From CAYNWT01 sp964450955 (lineage in GTDB: Bacteria; Planctomycetota; Planctomycetia; Planctomycetales; Planctomycetaceae), in assembly GCA_964450955.1 (NCBI GenBank), contig CAYVFI010000016.1, positions 70,218-134,217 on the forward strand: a stretch of DNA of 64,000 nt, read 5' to 3'. A model generated the notes under the pieces. It was not told the DNA's origin and ran no database searches. It worked only from the letters and a program-made list of their open reading frames with translations. The first letter of the stretch is position 1. Every line of letters begins with the position of its first letter. This document shows positions 34,526 through 42,425 of this stretch, piece after piece. The translations under genes and the position numbers were made by a program.

Positions 34526-35950
34526 ATGCCGAAACTTCTTGTAATCGACGATGAAGTCAGCGTTCTGTATTCGTTGACGAAGGCTTTCGCGGGCGATGAC
34601 GTGGAAGTCATCACGGCCGAAACCGGTCGAGACGGCTACCGACGCGCTATTGATGACGCGCCGGATGCGGTTCTCCTGGATGTTCGACTGCCGGACCGAT
34701 CGGGTCTGGAAGTCTTCGACCAGATTCGTCGCGAAGATCGTCGCCTGCCGGTCATCATAATGACCGCACATACGACGACCGAAACCGCGATTGAAGCGAT
34801 GAAGCGTGGGGCGTATGAGTATCTGCTGAAACCATTTGATCTCGCGGAACTTAAAGACACGGTGTCTCGAGCGTTCGAAACCAGCCGCCTGTCGCGCGTG
34901 CCGACTATCTTCGCGCAGAAGGAATCAAGCGAATCAGCTGACGTCGACCGCATCATCGGCACTTCACCGGCAATGCAATCTGTCTACAAAGAGATTGGTC
35001 GAGTCGCGCCGCAAAATGTAAACGTGTTAGTGCTGGGGGAAAGCGGAACCGGTAAAGAACTGGTCGCCCGAGCCATCTATCAACATAGTCAACGTGCGGA
35101 TGGCCCGTTCGTCGCAATCAACTGCGCGGCGATTCCTGAAACTCTTTTGGAAAGTGAGCTGTTCGGTCACGAAAAAGGCGCGTTCACTGGAGCCGATCGA
35201 CGCCGCATCGGGAAGTTCGAACAGGCGACCGGCGGGACGATTTTCCTTGACGAAATCGGCGAGATGAGCCTGGCGACTCAGGCGAAAGTCCTGCGTGTTC
35301 TTCAGGACGGCCGTTTCGAACGTGTCGGAGGCAACGAAACAATCGCCAGCGACGCTCGCGTGATCGCCGCGACAAACCGGGATCTTGCCACTGCAATCGA
35401 GGACAAAGAATTTCGCGAGGACTTATTTTATCGGCTCAATGTGTTCACGATCACCCTGCCGCCTCTACGCGAACGGTCGGGCGATCTGCCAGACCTTGTC
35501 GACTATTTATTCACTCGCTTTCAACGCCAGTTGTCGACCAGCGTTCGAGCAATCGGCGAAGACGCGATGATGGCCATCCAAAGACACGATTGGCCGGGGA
35601 ACGTCCGCGAGCTGCAAAGCGCGATCAAGTACGCGCTGGTCCGTTCGCCTACGGATGTCATTACCGCCGATGTTTTGCCTGACTCGGTACGCGGCTTGTC
35701 GCTGGCCGAAACCGTAGACGTTACCACCGATCTTCGCGGTCTGGTCAGGAACATAATCCAAACTCACGAAGGTGACGTTAGCCGTGAGTTCCACAATCAC
35801 GTCGATCGCTATCTCTACGAAGAAGCGCTTGCCCATTGCGATGGTCATCAAGGTAAAGCGGCAAAGCTACTCGGCATCTCTCGAACCACGCTACGTTCAC
35901 GACTGCAAACGTTGGGCGTGGTTGTTGAGAGACGCATCCGTTCGGATTAG
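34526..35950 (+). CDS. NtrC-type sigma-54-dependent response regulator
   Basis: 474 residues from the ATG at 34526, which aligns with the start of the paralogue at 10410 (MPKLLVIDDE against MPKALVIDDD). Receiver (VLLDVRLPDRSG; LLKPFDL), AAA+ domain (GESGTGKE, GAFTGA, GGTIFLDEIGE) and C-terminal Fis HTH (HQGKAAKLLGISRTTLRSR). All residues needed to drive sigma-54 RNA polymerase are present. It pairs with the kinase at 32799. With the 10410 regulator it gives this locus two sigma-54 activators amid many sigma-54-type promoters. Confidence 0.93.
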   Translation: MPKLLVIDDEVSVLYSLTKAFAGDDVEVITAETGRDGYRRAIDDAPDAVLLDVRLPDRSGLEVFDQIRREDRRLPVIIMTAHTTTETAIEAMKRGAYEYLLKPFDLAELKDTVSRAFETSRLSRVPTIFAQKESSESADVDRIIGTSPAMQSVYKEIGRVAPQNVNVLVLGESGTGKELVARAIYQHSQRADGPFVAINCAAIPETLLESELFGHEKGAFTGADRRRIGKFEQATGGTIFLDEIGEMSLATQAKVLRVLQDGRFERVGGNETIASDARVIAATNRDLATAIEDKEFREDLFYRLNVFTITLPPLRERSGDLPDLVDYLFTRFQRQLSTSVRAIGEDAMMAIQRHDWPGNVRELQSAIKYALVRSPTDVITADVLPDSVRGLSLAETVDVTTDLRGLVRNIIQTHEGDVSREFHNHVDRYLYEEALAHCDGHQGKAAKLLGISRTTLRSRLQTLGVVVERRIRSD

Positions 35951-35979
35951 CGTTCGACGAAAAGCGACACGCGGGAAGG

Positions 35980-36207
35980 TCAGGCAGCAGGGCTCATCGC
36001 CAGCGATCGCTGAGGGCCTCCGCCTCCGGGTCCAGCATCGACTGAATCAAGTCCAGCCGTTATCGCAATTTCGCCTCGAAGGATCCGAAACTGTTCCGGA
36101 GCGTCGATGGCCAACTGCACTCGATTTCCTCGCACTGCAACCACTCGGATCGTGATGTCTTCACCGATGTGTATTGCTTCGTTCTTCTTCCGTGACAGGA
36201 CAAGCAT
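35980..36207 (-). CDS. csrA: Carbon storage regulator CsrA
   Basis: 75 residues beginning MLVLSRKKNEAIHIG, with RNA-binding residues Leu4 and Arg44 (FRILRGEI) in place. AAGGAAGGA lies before the ATG. CsrA binds GGA motifs near ribosome sites and controls translation or mRNA decay. The C-terminal tail of about 20 residues (GPGGGGPQRSL) is longer than in Escherichia coli CsrA. It converges on the sigma-54 activator gene, with a 29-base gap. Confidence 0.95.
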   Translation of the reverse strand: MLVLSRKKNEAIHIGEDITIRVVAVRGNRVQLAIDAPEQFRILRGEIAITAGLDSVDAGPGGGGPQRSLAMSPAA

Positions 36208-36395
36208 TTCGATTCCTTCCTTTTCGGTCCTCTGACCGTCTACCTACCTTGGTGGCGGAGGCTTTTACCCACTCTTGGGCTGGCAGCGGTTCAGAATTGG
36301 CCTAGCAGCGTATCCCGGTGTTGGCTTACGCTGATCCAAAGTTAGATGCGGCTATCCATCATGCTCCGACGCGTGAGAGAGCAAGCGACATACCA

Positions 36396-36414
36396 TTCGG
36401 CAATTCTTGCCGAA
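36396..36414. promoter_or_regulatory. Perfect inverted repeat
   Basis: TTCGGCAA-TTC-TTGCCGAA, directly followed by a second small palindrome GAACACTGTTC. It lies between the divergent csrA and corA genes; possible operator or hairpin. The 36208-36720 stretch has no gene. Confidence 0.45.
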
Positions 36415-36526
36415 CACTGTTCAACTCTTTGCCTGCAAAACCACCGACTTCGCCCGTAATTCTTTTTCTGGTATAGGTTTGCGTTCGCCCGAATGACCGC
36501 GGCAGCAACTCACACCGTTGCCACAA

Positions 36527-36566
36527 ACTGGTCGCTGAACGACCTGACTGGTCGCTGATCGACCAC
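36527..36566 (+). repeat. Tandem 20-base repeat, operator-like
   Basis: Two adjacent copies of ACTGGTCGCTGANCGACC; each is a TGGTCG-N5-CGACCA-type inverted repeat. A third copy lies at 38198-38214, just upstream of the large MscS gene. Sited 155-195 bases before corA. Confidence 0.6.
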
Positions 36567-36720
36567 TAGATTCCGCTTCCGATCGGTCAGATCTCGACAA
36601 CAGTACCCCGGTCGAACTGTACGAACCGCAATATGACGCAGCATGTGGCGCGGTTCGAGACGGTGAGATCGCTTCTACGGTGAGCTCGGGACTATCACTT
36701 CACAAAGGTGGAAGAAGCAA

Positions 36721-37788
36721 GTGGAAGAGACGAGAGTCAGTAGCTCCGGAGTGTTCGAACGCGTTACGGAGCCCGGTGCGATGCCGGGTACGGTTTTACC
36801 TGTTCCCAAGTCGCCCCAACCGAAGCTGCATCTCATGGCCTTCGGCGCGGACGGACTAATTGACGAAATTATCGATTCGGCCCAACAAATCAAAGAGGTC
36901 AGGAGCACCGCACGATTTGTCTGGCTGAATGTCGTTGGCCTTGGTGACGTGTCTGTACTCCGCGAACTCGGAACTTTGTTCGGTCTTCACCAATTGGCAT
37001 TGGAAGATGTCACAAACCTGACCCACCGGCCAAAGGTTGAAGACTACGGGGATCACCTTTTCATTGTCGCGAGAATGATCGAGGATGGTTCAGAACTCAG
37101 TTCAGAGCAAATCAGTCTATTTGTCGGAACCGATTTTGTTTTGACCTTCCAGCACGGCCCTAACCGTGATTGCCTCGACCCGGTCCGGGCAAGACTGCGA
37201 GGGAAGGCAAAGATTACTGAACGCACTGCAGACTACCTTGCGTACGCTCTGCTCGACTGCGTGATTGATCATTACTTTCCGGTTGTCGAAATGCTTGGGG
37301 ATCGGCTGGATAAAGTCGATGAAATTCTGATGGAGGGCGCGTCCACAGAAATTTCACAGGAACTGCATCAACTTCGAACCGAACTGCACGCGGTGCGCAG
37401 GCTGGTTAGACCGCATCGTGAGGTGGTTAATCAACTGTTGAGAGATGACAACGAAGTCATCCAGGACACCACCCGCGTGTTCCTCCGTGATTGTTACGAT
37501 CACACGCTGCAGCTGGCTGAGACGATTGAAATGTTTCGTGAAGTGTGTGCTGACCTGCGTGACTACCACATGGCACTGGTAAGCCATCGGTCGAACGAGG
37601 TAACGAAAACACTGACAATCATCGCAACGGTATTCATTCCGCTTAGCTTCATTGCCGGGCTTTACGGGATGAACTTTCAACAAATGCCAGAGCTAACGTG
37701 GCGTTTTGGATACCCGTTTACCCTGGCTTTGATGGCCACCGTGGCCGGCGGTTTGCTGTGGTGGTTTCGGCGTCGCGGCTGGTTTTGA
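36721..37788 (+). CDS. corA: CorA family magnesium/cobalt transporter
   Basis: 355 residues from a GTG, with GGTGGAAG upstream. A large cytoplasmic N-terminal domain (HQLALEDVTNLTHRPKVEDY; HTLQLAETIEMFREV) is followed by two C-terminal helices with the signature YGMNF between them (TVFIPLSFIAGLYGMNF; FTLALMATVAGGLLWWF) and a short basic tail. Forms a pentameric Mg2+ channel. The extreme N-terminus before residue 30 is variable, so the start may be later. Confidence 0.93.
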   Translation: MEETRVSSSGVFERVTEPGAMPGTVLPVPKSPQPKLHLMAFGADGLIDEIIDSAQQIKEVRSTARFVWLNVVGLGDVSVLRELGTLFGLHQLALEDVTNLTHRPKVEDYGDHLFIVARMIEDGSELSSEQISLFVGTDFVLTFQHGPNRDCLDPVRARLRGKAKITERTADYLAYALLDCVIDHYFPVVEMLGDRLDKVDEILMEGASTEISQELHQLRTELHAVRRLVRPHREVVNQLLRDDNEVIQDTTRVFLRDCYDHTLQLAETIEMFREVCADLRDYHMALVSHRSNEVTKTLTIIATVFIPLSFIAGLYGMNFQQMPELTWRFGYPFTLALMATVAGGLLWWFRRRGWF

Positions 37789-38241
37789 ACTGGCCGCGCC
37801 GTGCCTCAACGATCAAGTCGTGGGACAACAAGATCAATGGGCAGCGCCGGCGATTGGGCAGATATCCGGGTTGCCGCATTGGGTTCGGACGAGGTTTGAA
37901 TAGAGACCCTCACCCGATCTTCTGCGACACTGGCGACATAAAAGGCCAGGTCGGGATTGAGACGAACGATCTGATTTTTCGAACAAGAGACAGTTTGCAT
38001 CCGTAGTTCCAATCCATTGGTGTAGAAACGCCCGAGGTGCACCTAACTGGCTTTGATCTTGCACTATGGCGACCAGCTTCAGCGATTAGTGCGCGTCGTC
38101 ACTTTTGATCGATGCAATAGCGGTGCCAGCCGGTGATAATTATCAGTGTTCCAGCGTCAGGCTTTTCTACCACCCGGTACAACCTGAACACCGGAAATGG
38201 TCGCTGACCGACCAAGTGGATCGCTTAGGCTCCAGTGGGTT
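37789..38241. other. Intergenic region before the large MscS gene
   Basis: No convincing gene. It contains a 12-base palindrome TGATAATTATCA (38134-38145) and the third copy of the TGGTCGCTGANCGACCA motif (38198-38214), which overlaps the first in-frame ATG of the next gene. Confidence 0.5.
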
Positions 38242-41200
38242 ATGGAATGGAGAAGTGCTTTGACGAATAACCAGCTTCACACGGTGTGGACGTTCATCTG
38301 TGTCATAACGGGAATCGTGTACGCACCACATGTTCGCGCACAAGAAGATCAAAAGACAGCGACGCCTCCATCCGCGCAGCTTTCGCTTGAACAAGTTGAG
38401 TCTCGCCTGGAATCTCTGGCCAAAGCGACTGACCTCGACGAGGCCACTCGCAGGCGGCAGACTCAGCTACTAACCGAGGCAATCAAATCGCTTCAGACCG
38501 AACGGAAGTTGCTGGCCGACATAAAGCGACTGACCGAGTCTGTTGCGACCGCTGAAGAGGACCTCAAAACTTTACAATCAAAACTTGGTGAGACGGCGTC
38601 CGAACAGGTGGTGCCGGAGAACGGACTGGAACTCGCCGCCGCCCAGCAAAGACTTGCAGATCGCGAAACGGAGTTGCTTAAGCTGGAAAAAGAACTCGCT
38701 GCCCTGAATGTGGAAATCAATCGTCGAGCGGCCCGCCGCGCTGAAATTCCTCAACGGCTAAGTGAGATTCAGGCTGAGATTCAAAAACGGGGGACCGTGA
38801 GTGACTTGCCGGAAACCGGCGAGGACACCGCTGTACTTTGGCAAGCCAGAAGCCGCGCGCTGAAGGCTGAGATGGCGTTCCTTGAACAAGAACTGCCAGC
38901 TTACAACGCGACCGACCCGGTGTTACTTGCCCAGCGTGATGTTGTCGCCGGCAGGATTGTTCGCCTGAAGCGAACAGTCGACATGTGGCGCGAGTTCACC
39001 GCAGAACTTCGGCGATCAGAAGCAGAGAAGTTTCAACGGCAGGCTGAGCGTCGCGTTTCTGAGGTTCATGAATCTGTTCGCCCGCTTGCCGAGCAAGTCG
39101 CAAAGCTGGCGAAACAGCTGGTTTCAGAACGAAAAAAACTAGGCGATCAAATAGCGAAAGTTGAATCCACGACACGCGACATGCAACTCCAACGTCTGCA
39201 ACTGAAGCGAGAATACGACGAACTGACAGCTCGCGCGGAAGCGGTTGGCTTTACGAACTCAGTCGGACTTCTGCTCCGCCGGCAAAGATCGTCCCTGCCA
39301 GACCTAAGTGAGTTAGACCGCAACCTGGCCGCCCGTCAGTCATTGATTGGTAAAACGCATGTGAAACGCATCGAGTACCAGCATCAACGACCTGTGGCTG
39401 ACCAGTTAGAAATGGAAGTCGAGAAGTATCTCGAAAAGGCGAAGCCAGATGGGAATGCAGCAACTGAAGTCGCCGATGACTTTCGACAGATCCTGCGTGA
39501 TCGATCACAGTATTTAGACGGGGTGATATCTGACCTTGGCAACGTCATTGACAAATTGACGTTACTTGACGGCGAAGAACGACTCCTGTTTTCACAAACT
39601 CAGGAGCAGTCCGCATACATCGCTGAACATGTTTTGTGGGTGCGAGGTTCGGCCCCCATCAGTCGTGAGACTCCGCAGGAAGTCTGGGCAGCGTGGGAAT
39701 GGACAACGCGCACTTTGGGTGTCGCGTTATCAAATCTCGCGCGCGATGCTCGCAAATATACTCTGCTGTGGTGCAGCGCGGCTCTATGCCTGATTGTCTT
39801 CATAGTACTGCGGTTTCGACATCGCAGCGTGATGTCAGGTTTGGCGGATATCGCAGCCCGTCGTAGCACCACATCAATGCGACCAACCTTGTTAGCGGCT
39901 CTCCTCACGACAATCTTTGCGGCCGTTGGACCGCTGGTATTCCTGTTTCTGTCGTGGCGGTTGCAGTTAACAGAGGACGCAAGTTCTGCAACGCGAGCCG
40001 TTGCTAAAGCACTGACAAGTACAGCCGCACTGTGGCTTTTGTTTGATGCCCTACGCCGATTGTGCCGCCCAAAAGGTCTCGCCGGAGCGCACTTCGAATG
40101 GCCGGCTCGATCGATTGATTCTTTCAGGGCGATGGTTTACGCCGCGATGTGGTTTTGTGTTCCGTTATCGTTTCTTGTCGTGCTGACGGGACGTTCGGGC
40201 AATGACTTATTCTACGCGTCACTGGGCCGACTCGCCCTCGTCGGCGCTTTGGCTGGTTTCTCATGGAGGCAGTACCGACTACTCCGCCCGAACGGTCGGG
40301 TCATGACTGAAGCGACTGCAGCCGCGCCCGATAGTTGGTTTGTCCGGCTTCGTTACTTATACCCGCTATCAGTCTTAATCCCGCTGGGACTCGCCGGGCT
40401 TGCGCTTTCAGGCTACTTATTCGCGGCCGAGCAACTTTCCATTCGGCTTGTTAAGACAGTTTGGATTGGGGCGGGAACCCTGGTGGTCATCGCTCTGCTA
40501 CGAAGATGGCAACGGCTGACTTATCGTGCGTTAGCCATGCAACAGGCCCGCGACCGCCGAACTGCACTCTTGCAGGAGGCCGAAGAAAAGGGCAACGTCG
40601 CAGAAGTCGAAGTGGCAACGGCTACCTTTGAGGAAGAAGCCGCCACGCTGTCGGACAGTAACCAGCAAACTCGAAAACTAATTGGTTGGGTCTGCACTAT
40701 CGTGGCGCTTGTTGGCGTCGCCTGGTTGTGGTCGGACGTGCTGCCTGCGCTAAATTCTGTCCAAAACATGAAGCTTTGGAAGAACTCACTGGCCGATTCG
40801 ACCGCTTCCGAACTCGAACGATGGGTCAAGCTGGGCGACGTTGGTCTGGCTGTTGCTCTGGTGCTTTTAACAATTGGTTGTGCTCGAAACATACCCGGCG
40901 TTTTGGAATTTGCTGTGCTTCAACGGCTGCCGCTGGATGCCGGGTCTCGCTACGCGATCAGCAATGTATTTCGATACTGTCTGGTTGTGATTGGCGCGGT
41001 CGTTGCGTTTCGGTTTATTGGAATTGGTTGGGCAAACGTGCAATGGCTGGTCGCTGCAATCACAGTCGGCCTTGGCTTTGGTCTTCAGGAAATCTTTGCC
41101 AACTTTGTCTCAGGACTGATCCTGTTGTTCGAACGCCCAATCCGAGTCGGCGATACGATTACAGTTGGTAATATCACGGGCACTGTTACGAAGATTCGAA

Positions 41201-41676
41201 TCCGCGCGACGACCATTATTGATTGGGACCGTAAGGAACTGGTGGTTCCGAACAGAGAGTTTGTGACCGGGCAGCTTGTTAACTGGACGCTGACTGATCA
41301 GGTCCTGCGAGTTGTTATCGAGGTCGGCATTGCTTACGGATCTGATACGGAGCTGGCAACAAAGCTGCTGTACGAAGTCGCTCGTGCAAACGCCGATGTT
41401 TTGGATGAACCGCCGCCACGCGTCGTCTTCCACAGCTTTGGTGACAGCACTCTTGATTTTCGACTTAAAATCTTTGTAAACACCCTGACGAAATTTGTCA
41501 CGATTCGCCACTCGATAAACACAGAAATCGACAAGGCCTTCCGTCGAAACAATATCGAGATCGCATTCCCACAACGTGACCTGCACCTGCGCACTTCGGA
41601 CGTAGAACTTGTGCCCAGATCGGCCAGAACAGACCTCCAGTTGCATCAATCAGACACACCGCCATTCGATTCCTGA
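38242..41676 (+). CDS. Large MscS-type mechanosensitive channel (MscK/KefA-like)
   Basis: About 1144 residues from the ATG at 38242. The earlier ATG at 38197 overlaps an operator-like repeat, and the later start puts the signal peptide (TFICVITGIVYAPHVRA) nearer the N-terminus. A long periplasmic coiled-coil region (about 40-480) precedes eight or more helices, the pore helix with WLVAAITVGLGFGLQEIFANFVSG, and the MscS beta domain (RPIRVGDTITVGNITGTV; DRKELVVPNREFV). This matches the large MscK/KefA and MscM-like subfamily, which opens on osmotic downshock. Full length. It shares a repeat motif with corA upstream. Confidence 0.9.
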   Translation: MEWRSALTNNQLHTVWTFICVITGIVYAPHVRAQEDQKTATPPSAQLSLEQVESRLESLAKATDLDEATRRRQTQLLTEAIKSLQTERKLLADIKRLTESVATAEEDLKTLQSKLGETASEQVVPENGLELAAAQQRLADRETELLKLEKELAALNVEINRRAARRAEIPQRLSEIQAEIQKRGTVSDLPETGEDTAVLWQARSRALKAEMAFLEQELPAYNATDPVLLAQRDVVAGRIVRLKRTVDMWREFTAELRRSEAEKFQRQAERRVSEVHESVRPLAEQVAKLAKQLVSERKKLGDQIAKVESTTRDMQLQRLQLKREYDELTARAEAVGFTNSVGLLLRRQRSSLPDLSELDRNLAARQSLIGKTHVKRIEYQHQRPVADQLEMEVEKYLEKAKPDGNAATEVADDFRQILRDRSQYLDGVISDLGNVIDKLTLLDGEERLLFSQTQEQSAYIAEHVLWVRGSAPISRETPQEVWAAWEWTTRTLGVALSNLARDARKYTLLWCSAALCLIVFIVLRFRHRSVMSGLADIAARRSTTSMRPTLLAALLTTIFAAVGPLVFLFLSWRLQLTEDASSATRAVAKALTSTAALWLLFDALRRLCRPKGLAGAHFEWPARSIDSFRAMVYAAMWFCVPLSFLVVLTGRSGNDLFYASLGRLALVGALAGFSWRQYRLLRPNGRVMTEATAAAPDSWFVRLRYLYPLSVLIPLGLAGLALSGYLFAAEQLSIRLVKTVWIGAGTLVVIALLRRWQRLTYRALAMQQARDRRTALLQEAEEKGNVAEVEVATATFEEEAATLSDSNQQTRKLIGWVCTIVALVGVAWLWSDVLPALNSVQNMKLWKNSLADSTASELERWVKLGDVGLAVALVLLTIGCARNIPGVLEFAVLQRLPLDAGSRYAISNVFRYCLVVIGAVVAFRFIGIGWANVQWLVAAITVGLGFGLQEIFANFVSGLILLFERPIRVGDTITVGNITGTVTKIRIRATTIIDWDRKELVVPNREFVTGQLVNWTLTDQVLRVVIEVGIAYGSDTELATKLLYEVARANADVLDEPPPRVVFHSFGDSTLDFRLKIFVNTLTKFVTIRHSINTEIDKAFRRNNIEIAFPQRDLHLRTSDVELVPRSARTDLQLHQSDTPPFDS

Positions 41677-41692
41677 ATGACATCCGGCACTT

Positions 41693-41707
41693 CGGCACGC
41701 AAGCTGC
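41693..41707 (+). promoter_or_regulatory. Sigma-54-type promoter of small membrane protein gene
   Basis: CGGCACGCAAGCTGC followed by A: GG/GC 12 bases apart, one change at the first base; 37 bases before the ATG. Confidence 0.65.
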
Positions 41708-41743
41708 ATCTCCTGATGACACTGGAATCCAATTGGAGAGGTC

Positions 41744-41986
41744 ATGAATAAGCGCTACATTATTTTGGGCGTCATGATTGCCGCTACGATGGCATCGTCT
41801 GTTGCTTCGGCAATGCTTGGTTCATACGGCTACACTGCCGCTGCGCACCGGCTACGCCAGGTTGTCAGTGGCTTGACGGTCGGTATCGTTGTCTTCGCCC
41901 CACTATTGGCATTGTGGACGGTCGCAGCCTCACGAACCAGGCGGCTTGACGAACCTGATCCGCGGGGCGGCAGCAGATCAGTGTGA
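41744..41986 (+). CDS. Small membrane protein of unknown function
   Basis: 80 residues with GGAGAGG before the ATG. Two hydrophobic segments (YIILGVMIAATMASSVASAML and VVSGLTVGIVVFAPLLALWTV) and a charged C-terminal tail. No family recognised. Its own sigma-54-like site and good ribosome site support it as a gene. Confidence 0.65.
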   Translation: MNKRYIILGVMIAATMASSVASAMLGSYGYTAAAHRLRQVVSGLTVGIVVFAPLLALWTVAASRTRRLDEPDPRGGSRSV

Positions 41987-42034
41987 TCTCTCAGCAACCA
42001 AAACGCTGATGGCCGTTCACACCATCGCAAGCCG

Positions 42035-42424
42035 CTAATCGTCCGCTGGCAACATCTCTTTGACAGCCTCCAGAAGTTCGCTCACGGCGACAGGCTTAAC
42101 AAACGTCCTCGCGCCGTAAGAACTGGCGTGTTGGAGCACATTCAGTGACGGGTGTGCTCCGCTAATCGCAATCATTCCGCAGTTTGCGTTCGGAGAAAGT
42201 GCGATGGTCGAGAGCAAAGTCAGCCCTCCGATTCTTTCGAGCTCTTGCTCCGTCTTGCGTATAAGTATGTCTGAGATGACCAGATTGGGTTGTTCATCGG
42301 TGAATAGTCTGATCGCCTCTTCACCACTGCGGGTATGCACAACAATGTAGCCAAGTTCCTCCAATTCGGATTTCCAAAACATCGCGAGGTCGAAGTCATC
42401 TTCGAGGATTAGAATCTTCTGCAC
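42035..42424 (-). CDS. Stand-alone response regulator receiver
   Basis: 129 residues of receiver domain only: acidic pair in LILEDDFD, phospho-acceptor Asp in LVISDILI, conserved Lys in FVKPVAV. No output domain, so it probably acts by protein contact or as a phosphate relay. It starts one base after the phytochrome stop codon and is the last gene of the light-signalling operon, the likely target of that kinase. Confidence 0.9.
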   Translation of the reverse strand: MQKILILEDDFDLAMFWKSELEELGYIVVHTRSGEEAIRLFTDEQPNLVISDILIRKTEQELERIGGLTLLSTIALSPNANCGMIAISGAHPSLNVLQHASSYGARTFVKPVAVSELLEAVKEMLPADD

Positions 42425-42425
42425 G

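Noticed and set aside
36471..36486. TGGTATAGGTTTGC upstream of corA
   Set aside because: GG/GC spacing is 11 bases; corA is therefore not listed in the regulon.
37698..38064. Several 75-100 codon frames on both strands between corA and the MscS gene
   Set aside because: They overlap each other and the corA end, lack start signals and show no protein-like features.
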